Source: an uncultured Paracoccaceae bacterium
GTDB taxonomy: Bacteria > Pseudomonadota > Alphaproteobacteria > Rhodobacterales > Rhodobacteraceae
Reading direction: 5' to 3'
Assembly: GCA_951812305.1 (NCBI GenBank)
Contig: CATOSB010000002.1
Span: 248,001-312,000 of the forward strand
Length of the DNA stretch: 64,000 bases
The notes beneath the pieces are model-generated. The model was not told where the DNA came from. It ran no database searches and worked only from the letters and a program-made list of their open reading frames with translations. Shown here piece after piece: positions 18,180-27,429 of this stretch (position 1 is the stretch's first letter; each line of letters starts with the position of its first letter). The translations under genes and the position numbers were made by a program.

Positions 18180-19349
18180 TCAGTTGACCGAAATGGCGGC
18201 GGTTTCGAGGCGACTCACCGCCTCGCCGATCTCATCGTCGCTGATCGTCAGCGGCGGCAGGATGCGCAGGGTGTTTTCTGCTGCCGGGACAACGAGCAAT
18301 TCAGCGTCATAACAGGTTTTCAGAACGTCCGTATTGGGCGCCTTGCAAACAAGGCCAAGCATCAGGCCGGACCCGCGCACGCTTTCGAACACGTCCGGGT
18401 GGGCGGCGACGAGGCCTTCAAGCCTTTGCCGCAACAACCCGGCTTTGCGGTTTACATCCTCCAGAAAGGCCGGATCAGACACGGTTTTCAGAACCGCCAG
18501 CCCAACCGCACAGCCCAAAGGATTGCCTCCATAGGTCGAACCATGCGTGCCCGCGACCATGCCTGAGGCCGCCTCTTCAGTCGCCAGCAAGCATCCCAAC
18601 GGGAAACCGCCGCCGATGCCCTTTGCGACCATCATGATGTCGGGCGTGATCCCGGCCCATTCATGGGCGAACAGCTTGCCGGAACGACCCACGCCGCACT
18701 GCACTTCGTCCAGGATCAGCAACAGCCCGTGCTCGTCACAGATTTCGCGCAGCTCTCTGATATGCACATCCGGCAGCGGGATGATGCCGCCCTCGCCAAT
18801 CACAGGTTCCACGATGATCGCGGCAGTGTTTTCATTGATTGCCGCGCGCACAGCGTCGGTGTCGCCAAGCGGAACCTGCGTGAAACCAGGCAACAGCGGG
18901 CCGAAGCCAGCAGTCAGCTTTTCGGAGCCCGCGGCAGCAATTCCGGCGGCAGAACGACCGTGAAACGACCCCTCGAATGCGATGATTTCGACTCTTTCGG
19001 GCTGTCCCTTGTCGTGGAAATATTTGCGGGTCATCTTGACTGCCAGTTCGCAGGTCTCGGTGCCGGAATTGGCGAAAAAGACCGTGTCGGCAAATGTCAG
19101 ATCGACCAGCATATCCGCCAGTGCCTGTTGGTTGGGAATGCCATAAAGGTTGGATGTGTGCCAAAGCTTGCCCGCCTGTTCGGTCAGTGCCTCGACCAGA
19201 ATGGGGTTCGCGTGACCAAGCGAATTCACCGCAATCCCGCCGCCAAGGTCCAGGTATCGGGCCCCGTCATCCGCGATCAGCCAGGAGCCCTCGCCACTCT
19301 CAAACGAAACGGGCGTGCGGTTATAGGTCGGCAGGATGGACGGGATCAT
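18180..19349 (-). CDS. argD: Acetylornithine aminotransferase
   Basis: PLP-dependent class III aminotransferase converting N-acetylglutamate semialdehyde to N-acetylornithine in arginine biosynthesis; members can also act in lysine synthesis. Visible motifs: [20 protein letters not shown] (cofactor loop), [26 protein letters not shown], and [14 protein letters not shown] with the PLP-binding Lys. 389 residues. The ATG at 19347-19349 ([11 protein letters not shown]) fits the family start; upstream residues of the longer frame are not conserved. Divergent from the EamA gene across 262 bases in which I see no gene. Confidence 0.96.
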   Translation of the reverse strand: MIPSILPTYNRTPVSFESGEGSWLIADDGARYLDLGGGIAVNSLGHANPILVEALTEQAGKLWHTSNLYGIPNQQALADMLVDLTFADTVFFANSGTETCELAVKMTRKYFHDKGQPERVEIIAFEGSFHGRSAAGIAAAGSEKLTAGFGPLLPGFTQVPLGDTDAVRAAINENTAAIIVEPVIGEGGIIPLPDVHIRELREICDEHGLLLILDEVQCGVGRSGKLFAHEWAGITPDIMMVAKGIGGGFPLGCLLATEEAASGMVAGTHGSTYGGNPLGCAVGLAVLKTVSDPAFLEDVNRKAGLLRQRLEGLVAAHPDVFESVRGSGLMLGLVCKAPNTDVLKTCYDAELLVVPAAENTLRILPPLTISDDEIGEAVSRLETAAISVN

Positions 19350-19611
19350 GGGTCTTGTCCTTGATGTCAGAAAGCCTGTTGGTGCCAAAGCGGCGTGGGG
19401 CTGTCAATGTTGGGTGAAGATGACGAAAGAGTCGCCGCCGCCTGGGCGCGCGGGTGGGCCGAGATTCATCGGCGTCGCAGGGTCATTTCCTTGGTCATGG
19501 CGCGTTGCATAGCGGCGTATGGCGCAAAAGGAAAGTTCAAATACAACTGCCGGCGGCCGTACCAGCAATCTTCACTTGCACCGGTGGCATTCGAAACGCA
19601 TCGCGCGGGGC

Positions 19612-20523
19612 ATGACCCCGATCCACCCCAATCCCGGCCTTGCCATCGCTTTTATGCTTTTGGCGACCGTATTCGTTGCCGCGACGATGATCCTGGCAAA
19701 GTCGCTCGGCACTGATGCACTGGGCACGCCTTTGCACGCCTTGCAGGTCAGACACGGGCGATTTCTGTTTGCTTTTCTGGGGATCATTGCGGCGACCTTG
19801 GTTCTGCGACCTCAGTTTTCGCAACCCAACATCCGCCTGCATGTCTTGCGGGCGTCTTTTGGCTGGGTCGGCGTGACGCTGATGTTTGCCTCGGTCGCCT
19901 TCATTCCCATCAGCGACGCGACCGCCATCACATTCCTGAACCCGATCTTCGCCATGGCATTGGCCATTCCGATACTGGGCGAGCGCGTGGGACCGATCCG
20001 CTGGGTCGCAGCCGCAATTGCACTGACAGGCGCGATGATCCTGTTGCGCCCCGGGCCAGGGACATTTCAGACGGCGGCGCTTTTGTCATTGACGGCAGCG
20101 TTTTGCTTTGGCGTCGAGATCACCTGTATCAAGCGTTTGTCAGCGCGCGAGGGACCGGTGCAGATCCTGCTGATCAATAACGCCCTCGGCCTTTCACTGG
20201 CCACAGTCGCGGTCCAGTTTGTCTGGCAGTCGCCGACGGGCGCGCAATGGGCCGGATTAATCGCACTGGGGCTGCTGATGGCGGCGGCGCAAACCTGTTA
20301 CATCAATGCACTGGCCCGCGCAGAAACCGGTCTGGTCGTACCGTTCAGCTATGCCACATTGGTATTCGCGGTGATCTATGATTTCGCAATATTTCGCGTT
20401 CTGCCGGATACGGTTTCGATCATTGGTGCGTGCGTCATCATTGCAGGTGCTGCCCTTCTTGCGTGGCGCGAGGCGTTACATGGCCGCAGATCGTCACGTT
20501 TGGCGCGCAAGGGGCTGGACTAG
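19612..20523 (+). CDS. EamA-domain (DMT superfamily) membrane transporter
   Basis: 303 residues with about ten hydrophobic helices arranged as two EamA repeats, for example VGVTLMFASVAFIPISDATAITFLNPIFAM with ILGERVGPIRWVAAAIALTGAMIL in the first half. The second half has AQTCYINALARAETGLVVPFSY and VSIIGACVIIAGAALL. Substrate not predictable; family members export amino acids or other metabolites. I prefer the ATG at 19612 (MTPIHPNPGLAIAF), since the 31 residues encoded upstream are polar and unlike the family. Confidence 0.85.
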   Translation: MTPIHPNPGLAIAFMLLATVFVAATMILAKSLGTDALGTPLHALQVRHGRFLFAFLGIIAATLVLRPQFSQPNIRLHVLRASFGWVGVTLMFASVAFIPISDATAITFLNPIFAMALAIPILGERVGPIRWVAAAIALTGAMILLRPGPGTFQTAALLSLTAAFCFGVEITCIKRLSAREGPVQILLINNALGLSLATVAVQFVWQSPTGAQWAGLIALGLLMAAAQTCYINALARAETGLVVPFSYATLVFAVIYDFAIFRVLPDTVSIIGACVIIAGAALLAWREALHGRRSSRLARKGLD

Positions 20524-20591
20524 GGCCGCCAATCACCCTAGATAAACGGGCCTCGCGCGAGAAGCGCGCGCCTTTGAGACAAGGAAAAGCG

Positions 20592-21149
20592 ATGTCCTGG
20601 ACCGATGAACGTGTAGAGCTTCTGAAAAAGATGTGGAGCGAAGGACAAAGCGCCAGCCAGATTGCCAAAGAACTGGGCGGTGTGACCCGCAACGCCGTGA
20701 TCGGAAAGGTGCATCGCCTAGGGCTGTCCAATCGCGCCACCGCACCGGCAGGACAAAAAGCGGCGGCCAAGGAAAAACCCGCCGCGAAGGCGGCGCCGGA
20801 AAAGGCGGCAGCCAAGGACGCGGGCAACTCGGTCGCCCCCCCCGCCGCGGCCCCGACGCCAATCGCCCGCAAGGCGATCATTCCCGCAGGCCAACCCCTG
20901 CCGCCGCAACCCAGCGCAAATGAAATCAGCCCCGAAGCACTGGCATCTGTGCGTGAGGTGGAAAAGAAGGCCAAGAAGATCAGCCTGATGGAACTGACTG
21001 AACGGACCTGCAAATGGCCCATCGGCGATCCGGCGACGGAAGAATTCTGGTTCTGCGGCCTCGCCGTACAACCCGGCAAACCATATTGCGAGGCGCATGT
21101 TGGCGTGGCGTTTCAACCGATGTCCTCGCGGCGGGATCGTCGGCGCTAG
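20592..21149 (+). CDS. gcrA: GcrA family cell-cycle regulator
   Basis: 185 residues. The N-terminus MSWTDERVELLKKMWSEG followed by SASQIAKELGG and TRNAVIGKVHRLGL is the conserved GcrA DNA-binding helix-turn-helix. The C-terminal TERTCKWPIGDPATEEFWFCGL and PYCEAHVGVAF form the sigma70-interacting region. The middle is an Ala/Lys/Pro-rich linker. In alphaproteobacteria GcrA acts with RNA polymerase-sigma70 at methylated GANTC promoters. AAGGA lies 7 bases upstream of the ATG. Confidence 0.95.
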   Translation: MSWTDERVELLKKMWSEGQSASQIAKELGGVTRNAVIGKVHRLGLSNRATAPAGQKAAAKEKPAAKAAPEKAAAKDAGNSVAPPAAAPTPIARKAIIPAGQPLPPQPSANEISPEALASVREVEKKAKKISLMELTERTCKWPIGDPATEEFWFCGLAVQPGKPYCEAHVGVAFQPMSSRRDRRR

Positions 21150-21210
21150 ATGCTAGGGTTTTTCGAAGTCAGCATTTGGCCTTGAGCTGCCATTCGCAAT
21201 TCAAGAGATA

Positions 21211-21390
21211 AGACGCGCAATCGCCTGCCCGTGGGGTGGCGATGCAACGTCCCAACAACGCATTTTATGCCAGCCAAGTCCGTGCGAATTCAAAAGCTTG
21301 CACTGCCCCCACCAAATCGCCAGCCCGTGGGGACGGACAGTCGATCGCGCGGCGGCCCGAGGGCCTTGATTCCGCGCGTGGGTGGCTTTC
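21211..21390 (+). repeat. Dispersed ~180-bp intergenic repeat (family R1), copy A
   Basis: Begins with agacgcgc-aatcgcctgcccgtgggg-tggcgat. It has a central ...tttatgccagc-aagtccgtgcgaattc..., then accaaatcgccagcccgtgggga-cgg-cag-cgatcgcgcggcggcccgag-ggccttgattccgcgcg. The first and second halves carry inverted versions of each other's ~25-bp core (cgcctgcccg / cgggcaggcg). It closely matches copy B at 53603-53782. Located in the gcrA / DUF6314 gene convergent gap, which holds nothing else. Confidence 0.8.
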
Positions 21391-21444
21391 TTCAACGTCC
21401 GCTTCGAGGCCAGAGGGCCAACATACTTCCCCTTACGATCCTGC

Positions 21445-21834
21445 TTAACGTGAATACCGCGAAGTCATTTCAAAGTGCTTGCGCGGGCCAGTAACCAGCC
21501 ACCGGGAAGAGAAATGTGGCCAGGCGGCAAAATCATAGGTGACGCGATAGTCATCGGGCGGGCAATTGTGGTGAGCGCTGGTGCCATCGAGCGGCACGTT
21601 GTGGAAGAACCGGCCGTCGTCGAAATAGACATCCAGACCATCCCGCCAAAGGTATTTCCGCGTGGCCTGCATACCGGGTTGTCCGGGGATCTTCAGAACC
21701 CCGGTCTCCTCATAGACCAGCCCGGACGCATCCGGCGACCAAACCGCCGACCCCGAAAATTCTGCGATTGTCCCGTTGGCGTGGACAATCTGGCGGTTTA
21801 ACCGCCATTGTCCCGCAAAATCCGAAAGAATCAC
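21445..21834 (-). CDS. DUF6314 family protein
   Basis: 129 residues, cytosolic, lipocalin-like beta pattern: ILSDFAGQWRLNRQI, SGSAVWSPDASGLVYEETG, YLWRDGLDVYFDDGRFFH and YDFAAWPHFSSRWLVTGPRKHF. The pattern matches DUF6314 proteins of Rhodobacterales; function unknown. Its ATG overlaps the stop of the upstream secreted-protein gene (ATGA, 21831-21834), so it was coupled to a gene that IS66-3 has now split. Confidence 0.7.
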   Translation of the reverse strand: MILSDFAGQWRLNRQIVHANGTIAEFSGSAVWSPDASGLVYEETGVLKIPGQPGMQATRKYLWRDGLDVYFDDGRFFHNVPLDGTSAHHNCPPDDYRVTYDFAAWPHFSSRWLVTGPRKHFEMTSRYSR

Positions 21835-22144
21835 TCGGCAAATCGCCCTTCGGTCGCAGAGCCATCAATGGCCACGAACCGCACCCGATCACCATCGCGT
21901 TCAACCTTGTAGCAGGCCCAAAGGTCGCCCGGCGGCCACTGGCTGCAATACTGGTCACCGCGCGCTTCCCAGTAACCCCAACTTGGTCGCCCGGCATCGT
22001 ATAACGTGCGCCCGGAAGCGTAAAAATGCTGGGTTGCGCCATCATATAGAAGGGTTTTTTCGGCCAATATCGCGACGATTTCAGAACCGCTCATTGCTTC
22101 CCATTCGGCATCCGCCGGAAAGCCAAACACAATCAAAAACGCAG
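21831..22144 (-). pseudogene. Secreted protein of unknown function, 3' part, split by IS66-3
   Basis: Joined to the 7-codon 5' piece at 23746-23766, and with one target duplication removed, the frame reads M-R-I-L-A-A-F-L-I-V-F-G-F-P-A-D-A-E-W..., a typical signal peptide with a cleavage site around ADA. The mature part (~95 residues) contains AILAEKTLLYDG, HFYASGRTLYDAG and WGYWEARGDQYCSQWPPG, and ends GRFAE. IS66-3 cuts within the signal peptide. A TTG at 22136 could restart, but only with a shortened leader. Function unknown. Confidence 0.75.
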
Positions 22145-23745
22145 GTAACTCCCAAGCACCCTGTCCGATAGGGTTGCGGGGTTTTGTTCCGTCAGAGCCG
22201 TGCGATGATCTGAGGTGGTGACAGGGTCAGGATTTCCAGGATGTTGAACCGGTGTTTTCTGGCCGTCGAGATGACGGACCTGATGTCGGCGAAGACCCGC
22301 GCGCCCTCGAGGGTGCGGAAGGTGCCCGAGATTTTCATGCGCAGCTTCATCATGCGCAGGTCCTGTTCGGCCTGATTGTTTGTGAATGGGACCGCGAAGT
22401 CGGCGATGAATCGCAAAACGTCATCGCGGTAGTCACGCAGGCGGAGGAGCAGGTTGTGGCCTGGCCGCCTGGCTTTTCGGCCGCGGGTGCCGGGGCTTTT
22501 GGCCAGCGGGGGCTGGCGTTCGTGGAAGGCGAGCCCCTTGGCGAGGATCGCCATGTATCTGGTGACTATACCCTGGCGAACCAGTTCCGGGAGTTCGGTC
22601 TCGCCTTGATCCTGAGCCGCGCATCTGAGCTGATTGGCGCTATGAAGCACTGCGCTCATCTCCGTCGCCCAAGGCTCTTTTTCGATCTCTTCGATGGCCT
22701 TGAGTTCGCGCAAGTGATGCGCCCCGCAGAGGGCGTGGGCGTCCACTCCGCTCATATGGGCGTAGTAGGGTTTCCAGTGATCATGAATGATCGTCCCGCC
22801 GGTCAGGAAGGTTGGAACAGCACCGCGTTTGGCGCTGATGCGGTAATGGGTGAAGGCGGTATCGCAGATCGTGTGCAGCCAGTGCAGCTTGCCGGCAACA
22901 CGAAGTCCGGTCTCGTCCAGATGCCGAACGCCGCCTTCGGCAAGCCGGGCGAGAATGTGTTCAACCACGACACCCATCTTATTTGCCGCGCCGCGCGTCC
23001 AGTTGGTCACGCTGGCCGCGCACAAGCTGGTGGCCCCAAACAGGTCGCGCATAAGCTGGCAGACCCGATCCTCGGGTATCAGCTGCTGAACATTGCAATA
23101 GACCGCCACTGCCCGCATGCGCGTGCCATATTGCACATGCGCGGCCACGCCATCGGGAAAGCCAGCCGTCGTCGTGGCTCGACAATGGTCGCAACAATAA
23201 ACCGCCGCCTGATGCTCGGTGACCTCCAGGCGTGGCGCAGGCAAGTCGAACACCTGACGCTTCTCGATCCCTTTCACCATCTCCGCCGTCAGGGCGCTCT
23301 GACAGGCGCTGCAATGCGTCGCCTCATGCCGTTCGACAAAGTCGGGTGTTGACGTCTGGCGCAGGGTGTCGCCCCGGTGGCCAACTTGGCCGCCACTTTT
23401 CTTTCCGGATTTGCCACGCAGGCTGCGCGGGGCTGGCTTCTTCAGGCCATCACTTGAAGGGGGCTTGCTGCTATTGCTGCTGTTCTTGGCCAACTGTCGG
23501 CGCAGGTCCGTGATCTCTTCCGCCATGCTCGCCAACGCAGCTTCAAGCTCAGCGATCCGACGCAGAGCCGTGGCGAGAAGTTGTTCAAGGGCGGCAACCT
23601 GATCCATCCCACCACTGATTCAGAGAAATCAACCCGGCGCCACAGAATTCAGACAAGAAAGAAAAAAAACACGCGCAAAATGGCAAATTCGACTCACCAT
23701 AAAACTGACAATAACACTCAAACGTGGGGGGTGCTTGGGAGTTAC
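22145..23745 (-). mobile_element. IS66-3: complete IS66-family element
   Basis: 1601 bp; target duplication aaacgcag at 22137-22144 and 23746-23753. Majority sequence type, as IS66-1. Inserted in the signal-peptide region of the secreted-protein gene. Confidence 0.95.
22192..23607 (-). CDS. tnpC: IS66-family transposase (copy 3)
   Basis: 471 residues, identical in protein to copies 1 and 2; all DDE and zinc-finger motifs present. Confidence 0.95.
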   Translation of the reverse strand: MDQVAALEQLLATALRRIAELEAALASMAEEITDLRRQLAKNSSNSSKPPSSDGLKKPAPRSLRGKSGKKSGGQVGHRGDTLRQTSTPDFVERHEATHCSACQSALTAEMVKGIEKRQVFDLPAPRLEVTEHQAAVYCCDHCRATTTAGFPDGVAAHVQYGTRMRAVAVYCNVQQLIPEDRVCQLMRDLFGATSLCAASVTNWTRGAANKMGVVVEHILARLAEGGVRHLDETGLRVAGKLHWLHTICDTAFTHYRISAKRGAVPTFLTGGTIIHDHWKPYYAHMSGVDAHALCGAHHLRELKAIEEIEKEPWATEMSAVLHSANQLRCAAQDQGETELPELVRQGIVTRYMAILAKGLAFHERQPPLAKSPGTRGRKARRPGHNLLLRLRDYRDDVLRFIADFAVPFTNNQAEQDLRMMKLRMKISGTFRTLEGARVFADIRSVISTARKHRFNILEILTLSPPQIIARL

Positions 23746-23766
23746 AAACGCAGCGAGTATGCGCAT
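23746..23766 (-). pseudogene. 5' end of the secreted-protein gene split by IS66-3
   Basis: Seven codons, M-R-I-L-A-A-F, from the ATG at 23764-23766 with a strong GGGAGGGG upstream. The remainder of the gene is at 21831-22136. The 81-base gap to purB holds the divergent promoter region. Confidence 0.72.
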
Positions 23767-23847
23767 CGGGGCCCCCTCCCTTGTTCACATCGCGCGCGCA
23801 GTCTAAGACCACGCCGACCCCACGACAATGCAGGTTCGAGCAGAAAT

Positions 23848-25155
23848 ATGATCCCCCGCTATTCCCGCCCCGAAATGGTGGCCATCTGGTCGCCGGAAAC
23901 CAAGTTCCGCATCTGGTACGAGATCGAGGCCCATGCCTGTGATGCGATGGCCGATCTGGGGGTGATCCCGCGCGAAAACGCCGAGGCCGTCTGGAAGGCA
24001 AAGGACGTCGAATTCGACGTTGCGCGGATCGACGAAATCGAGGCCGTCACCAAGCATGACGTGATCGCGTTTCTGACCCATCTGGCAGAACATGTGGGCA
24101 GCGAAGAGGCGCGGTTTGTACATCAGGGCATGACATCTTCGGATGTTCTGGACACCTGTTTCAACGTTCAGTTGACACGCGCCGCCGATATTCTGATCGC
24201 GGATATCGAAGGCTTGCTGGCGGCACTGAAAAAGCGGGCGCTGGAACATAAGGACACGGTGCGGATCGGGCGCAGTCACGGCATCCATGCCGAACCGACA
24301 ACGATGGGCCTGACCTTCGCCCGTTTTTACGCAGAAATGGACCGCAACCTGTCGCGGATGCGCGATGCGCGTGCGGAAATTGCCACCGGCGCGATTTCCG
24401 GTGCGGTTGGGACATTCGCGAATATCGATCCGGCTGTGGAAGAACATGTTTGCGACAAGCTTGGTCTTGTGCCTGAGCCAATCAGTACGCAGGTGATCCC
24501 GCGCGACCGACACGCCGCTTTTTTTGCGACATTGGGCGTCGTGGCGTCGAGCATTGAAAACATCGCAATCGAAATCCGCCACATGCAGCGCACTGAGGTT
24601 CTTGAAGGTGCGGAGTTCTTCTCGATGGGGCAAAAAGGTTCGTCTGCAATGCCGCACAAGAAGAACCCGGTTCTGACCGAAAACCTGACAGGGCTGGCGC
24701 GCATGGTGCGCGCGGCCGTGGTGCCGGCGATGGAGAACGTGGCGTTGTGGCACGAACGCGATATCAGCCATTCGTCGGTTGAGCGGATGATCGGACCCGA
24801 CGCGACGATCACGCTGGATTTCGCCTTGGCGCGGCTGACGGGTGTCGTCGCCAAGATGCTGATCTTCCCGGAAAACATGCTGGAAAACATGAACAAGTTC
24901 CCCGGCCTTGTAATGAGCCAGAGGGTTCTTCTGGCCCTGACACAGGCCGGTGTCAGCCGCGAAGACGCCTATACCTATGTGCAACGCAACGCGTTGAAAG
25001 TCTGGGAGCATCGGACGGATTTCAAGGAAGAATTACTGGGCGATCCGGATGTGATGGCGGCACTGGGCGCCGATGAGATCGAGGACAAATTCGATTTGGG
25101 CTATCACACCAAGCATGTCGACACGATCTTTGCGCGGGTATTTGGCGAGGATTAG
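23848..25155 (+). CDS. purB: Adenylosuccinate lyase
   Basis: Cleaves SAICAR to AICAR and adenylosuccinate to AMP in purine synthesis. 435 residues. Fumarase/aspartase superfamily motifs: TSSDVLDTCFN, RIGRSHGIHAEPTTMGL, and the mobile loop signature GQKGSSAMPHKKNP with the catalytic Ser. I start at the ATG 23848 (MIPRYSRPEMVAIWSPE); the open frame upstream runs into IS66-3 DNA. Expression should be checked, since IS66-3 sits 102 bases upstream. Confidence 0.97.
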   Translation: MIPRYSRPEMVAIWSPETKFRIWYEIEAHACDAMADLGVIPRENAEAVWKAKDVEFDVARIDEIEAVTKHDVIAFLTHLAEHVGSEEARFVHQGMTSSDVLDTCFNVQLTRAADILIADIEGLLAALKKRALEHKDTVRIGRSHGIHAEPTTMGLTFARFYAEMDRNLSRMRDARAEIATGAISGAVGTFANIDPAVEEHVCDKLGLVPEPISTQVIPRDRHAAFFATLGVVASSIENIAIEIRHMQRTEVLEGAEFFSMGQKGSSAMPHKKNPVLTENLTGLARMVRAAVVPAMENVALWHERDISHSSVERMIGPDATITLDFALARLTGVVAKMLIFPENMLENMNKFPGLVMSQRVLLALTQAGVSREDAYTYVQRNALKVWEHRTDFKEELLGDPDVMAALGADEIEDKFDLGYHTKHVDTIFARVFGED

Positions 25156-25243
25156 ACTTCGCCCGAAATGCTCGGCACGAGTGGGACAGGTATGGGCCAG
25201 AGCGTTCACCTGAACATGCCGCCAAAGCCGGGTTAACTGCGCG

Positions 25244-25267
25244 AAAAGGCCCACCAATCGGCGGGCC
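25244..25267 (-). terminator. Intrinsic terminator of the cysteine-rich gene
   Basis: On the minus strand the RNA GGCCCGCC-GAUU-GGUGGGCC folds into an 8-bp stem with one G-U pair and is followed by UUUU. On the plus strand the same position is an A-C mismatch, so it fits the minus-strand gene that ends at 25294. Confidence 0.65.
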
Positions 25268-25293
25268 AATTCCTTCTCACGTTCGGGCACCCG

Positions 25294-25689
25294 TCAGGCG
25301 GCAACTTCCTGCTCTGGCAGACGCACCACCAGATCGCAGGACAAACACGCCTGCGCTCCGGTTTGCATGTACCACCGGCACGATGCGCGGATGGTGCAGG
25401 GAGGCACCTCGACCGCCTTCATCTCCGGCGCCTCCGCCTCGATATGGGCCATGACCTTGTCGATCAGTCCACAGGCATCACCGGTCCAGTGACCACACTT
25501 GCCTTCCTGACAGGGTGCAGCAAAGCGCATCTTCGCCTCCGGCACCCCCTTCGCCCGGGCTTTCGCGACGAAGTCTTTGTCAATTTCCAAAGGCGTGCGC
25601 AGGTGTTTGATGCGGCCGTCTTCACCGACCGCACCCAAAAGCTTGGCACCCGGTTCGCAGGTCGCGCTGGGGCAGGTGACGGATGTCAC
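25294..25689 (-). CDS. Cysteine-rich conserved protein, unknown function
   Basis: 131 residues with many paired cysteines (CPSATC, CQEGKC, CGLID, CTIRASC, ACLSC), suggesting an Fe-S cluster or zinc site. No signal peptide. The start is doubtful: the GTG at 25687-25689 is the first in-window candidate, and the frame stays open to the ISAzo13-type element 20 bases upstream. The natural start could have been lost or displaced by that insertion. A hairpin terminator follows. I do not recognise the family with confidence. Confidence 0.55.
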   Translation of the reverse strand: MTSVTCPSATCEPGAKLLGAVGEDGRIKHLRTPLEIDKDFVAKARAKGVPEAKMRFAAPCQEGKCGHWTGDACGLIDKVMAHIEAEAPEMKAVEVPPCTIRASCRWYMQTGAQACLSCDLVVRLPEQEVAA

Positions 25690-25709
25690 TGCAATCCCTT
25701 GAACGCAAA

Positions 25710-27054
25710 TTAGGAGACACGCAACAATAAGTGAATCGCAAACCTTTGCCGCTGCGACGGTTTGACTCTGGTCCGCGCGATTCCCATGCCGTTCTCAATA
25801 TGGTAATCGATAATCATGGTAGAGCGAGAACAAATTCAGGAGCGATGGGAAGTTTTTGGTTCGAAGCTTGGCGAACGAGGTCGGCGTTTGTTTGCTGCCG
25901 CAGAAGCCCGAGCGGCGGGGCGTGGCGGTCTTGCGGCAGTTGCGGAGATCACTGGCCTCGCACGTTCCACCATCGGGCGAGGCATCAATGATCTTGATAC
26001 TCCAGGTCCAGGCAATGGCCGCGTGCGCCGCAAGGGTGGAGGGCGACGCGAGGTCGCCGACCTTGATACGACGCTGGTGTCCGACTTGCAGCGTCTCGCC
26101 GAGCCAGCGACGATGGGTGATCCTATACGTCCGCTTAAATGGGTGTCGAAGAGCCCGGCAAAGCTGGCAGCGGCACTGTGTGCTGCAGGCCATACTATAT
26201 GTGCCAATACTGTCGCCAGGTTGCTGGAAACAAAGTTGGAATATTCGCGGCAGGTCAATCGCAAAACGCACGATGGCACCAACCACCCTGATCGCGACGC
26301 GCAGTTTGAGCATATTAACGCCAGGGTATTGGACGCGCAGGCGGCTGGGCAGCCTGTCATCTCGGTCGACACCAAAAAGAAGGAGTTGATCGGAAACTAC
26401 CGCAACGATGGCAGCGACTACCGGCCAAAAGGCGACCCCCGCTGCGTTAACATACATGATTTCCCCGACAAGGAGCTCGGCAAGGTGGTGCCCTACGGTG
26501 TCTACGACGTTGGCACCAATACTGGCTGGGTTAGCGTGGGCGTCACCGCTGACACTGCTTCATTCGCCGTCAACTCTATCCGTACCTGGCAGAAGCGCAT
26601 GGGCCAGCAGCGCCATCCTGGCATGCGCGAGCTGACAATAACTGCTGACTGCGGCGGATCGAACGGTGCGCGCGTCCGGTTATGGAAGGTAGAACTGCAG
26701 AGGTTTGCTGACGAAACCGACCTTGTCTTGCACGTCCATCACTATCCGCCCGGCACATCCAAGTGGAACCTCATCGAGCATCGGATGTTTTGCCACATCA
26801 CACAGAACTGGCGCGGACGGCCGCTGTCCAGCCGTATGGCAGTCGTCGAGTTGATCGGGGCGACGACGACGAACGCTGGGCTGAAAGTAGAATGCGCACT
26901 TGACGAAAGTATTTACGAGAAGGGTGTTAAGGTCACCAAAGCTGAAATGGATAGCCTCGTCATCGAAGGGAATGCATTCCACCCAGAATGGAACTACACA
27001 ATCACACCACGCCGCCGCCACCAAACGTAGCAATTATTCTTGCGTGTCTCCTAA
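25710..27054 (+). mobile_element. ISAzo13-type insertion sequence
   Basis: About 1345 bp bounded by inverted repeats ttaggagacacgcaa-c-aataa at the left and the complement of ttaggagacacgcaa-g-aataa at the right. No clear target duplication could be read. It separates the small gene at 27055-27262 from the cysteine-rich gene. Confidence 0.8.
25816..27030 (+). CDS. ISAzo13-family transposase
   Basis: 404 residues. N-terminal HTH (EITGLARSTIGRGINDL). Catalytic region: VISVDTKKKELIGN (first Asp), LTITADCGGSNGAR (second Asp) and HHYPPGTSKWNLIEHRMFC (final Glu). C-terminal YEKGVKV...FHPEWNYTI is typical of the family. Complete and probably functional. Confidence 0.9.
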   Translation: MVEREQIQERWEVFGSKLGERGRRLFAAAEARAAGRGGLAAVAEITGLARSTIGRGINDLDTPGPGNGRVRRKGGGRREVADLDTTLVSDLQRLAEPATMGDPIRPLKWVSKSPAKLAAALCAAGHTICANTVARLLETKLEYSRQVNRKTHDGTNHPDRDAQFEHINARVLDAQAAGQPVISVDTKKKELIGNYRNDGSDYRPKGDPRCVNIHDFPDKELGKVVPYGVYDVGTNTGWVSVGVTADTASFAVNSIRTWQKRMGQQRHPGMRELTITADCGGSNGARVRLWKVELQRFADETDLVLHVHHYPPGTSKWNLIEHRMFCHITQNWRGRPLSSRMAVVELIGATTTNAGLKVECALDESIYEKGVKVTKAEMDSLVIEGNAFHPEWNYTITPRRRHQT

Positions 27055-27262
27055 GCCCTTGCTCGTTGCGCAGAACCTCATCGAAATCAGGCCCGATGAT
27101 GATCCCCCAGGGGAACGGGCGTGGGAACTTGATCGCCAGCGGCTTGTCGAGCCGAAGCTCTGCCACATGGCTCAGCGCCACTTTCTGCAGTTCGGCATTC
27201 AGCGCTTCCTGATCGTCCTGGCTCATTTCGATGCCGCCAAGATCTATGACAAATCGTGCCAT
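27055..27262 (-). pseudogene. Small gene truncated at its 3' end by the ISAzo13-type element
   Basis: ATG at 27260-27262 with GGAGAAATAAG upstream. Encodes MARFVIDLGGIEMSQDD... to ...FDEVLRNEQG (about 69 native residues), then runs into the IS. The last native bases cannot be fixed because no target duplication is visible. Family not recognised. Confidence 0.55.
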
Positions 27263-27382
27263 CTTATTTCTCCAATATGATTGTTGTCAGAAATTCACGC
27301 GAGATCGCGCATAGGTAAATTAGCATAGATTCTTGATTCGCTAAACGTGTGTGCGGTGGGGTATTCCTTACCCGTCAACAAT

Positions 27383-27408
27383 AAAGGCCCGCCAATCGGC
27401 GGGCCTTT
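27383..27408 (-). terminator. Intrinsic terminator of the purine operon
   Basis: Perfect stem AAAGGCCCGCC-N4-GGCGGGCCTTT, 22 bases beyond the stop codon of the BMP binding-protein gene on the minus strand, followed by ATTGTTG. Its core resembles the terminator at 25244-25267. Confidence 0.8.
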
Positions 27409-27429
27409 GCCTAATGTGATGAAGAAGGA

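Noticed and set aside
23581..25155. Long 524-codon start for purB
   Set aside because: The first ~89 codons are IS66-3 end sequence and intergenic DNA; the family start is the ATG at 23848.
27002..27262. 86-codon complete gene next to the ISAzo13-type element
   Set aside because: The last ~17 codons are read from the IS itself, so the gene is treated as truncated at 27055.
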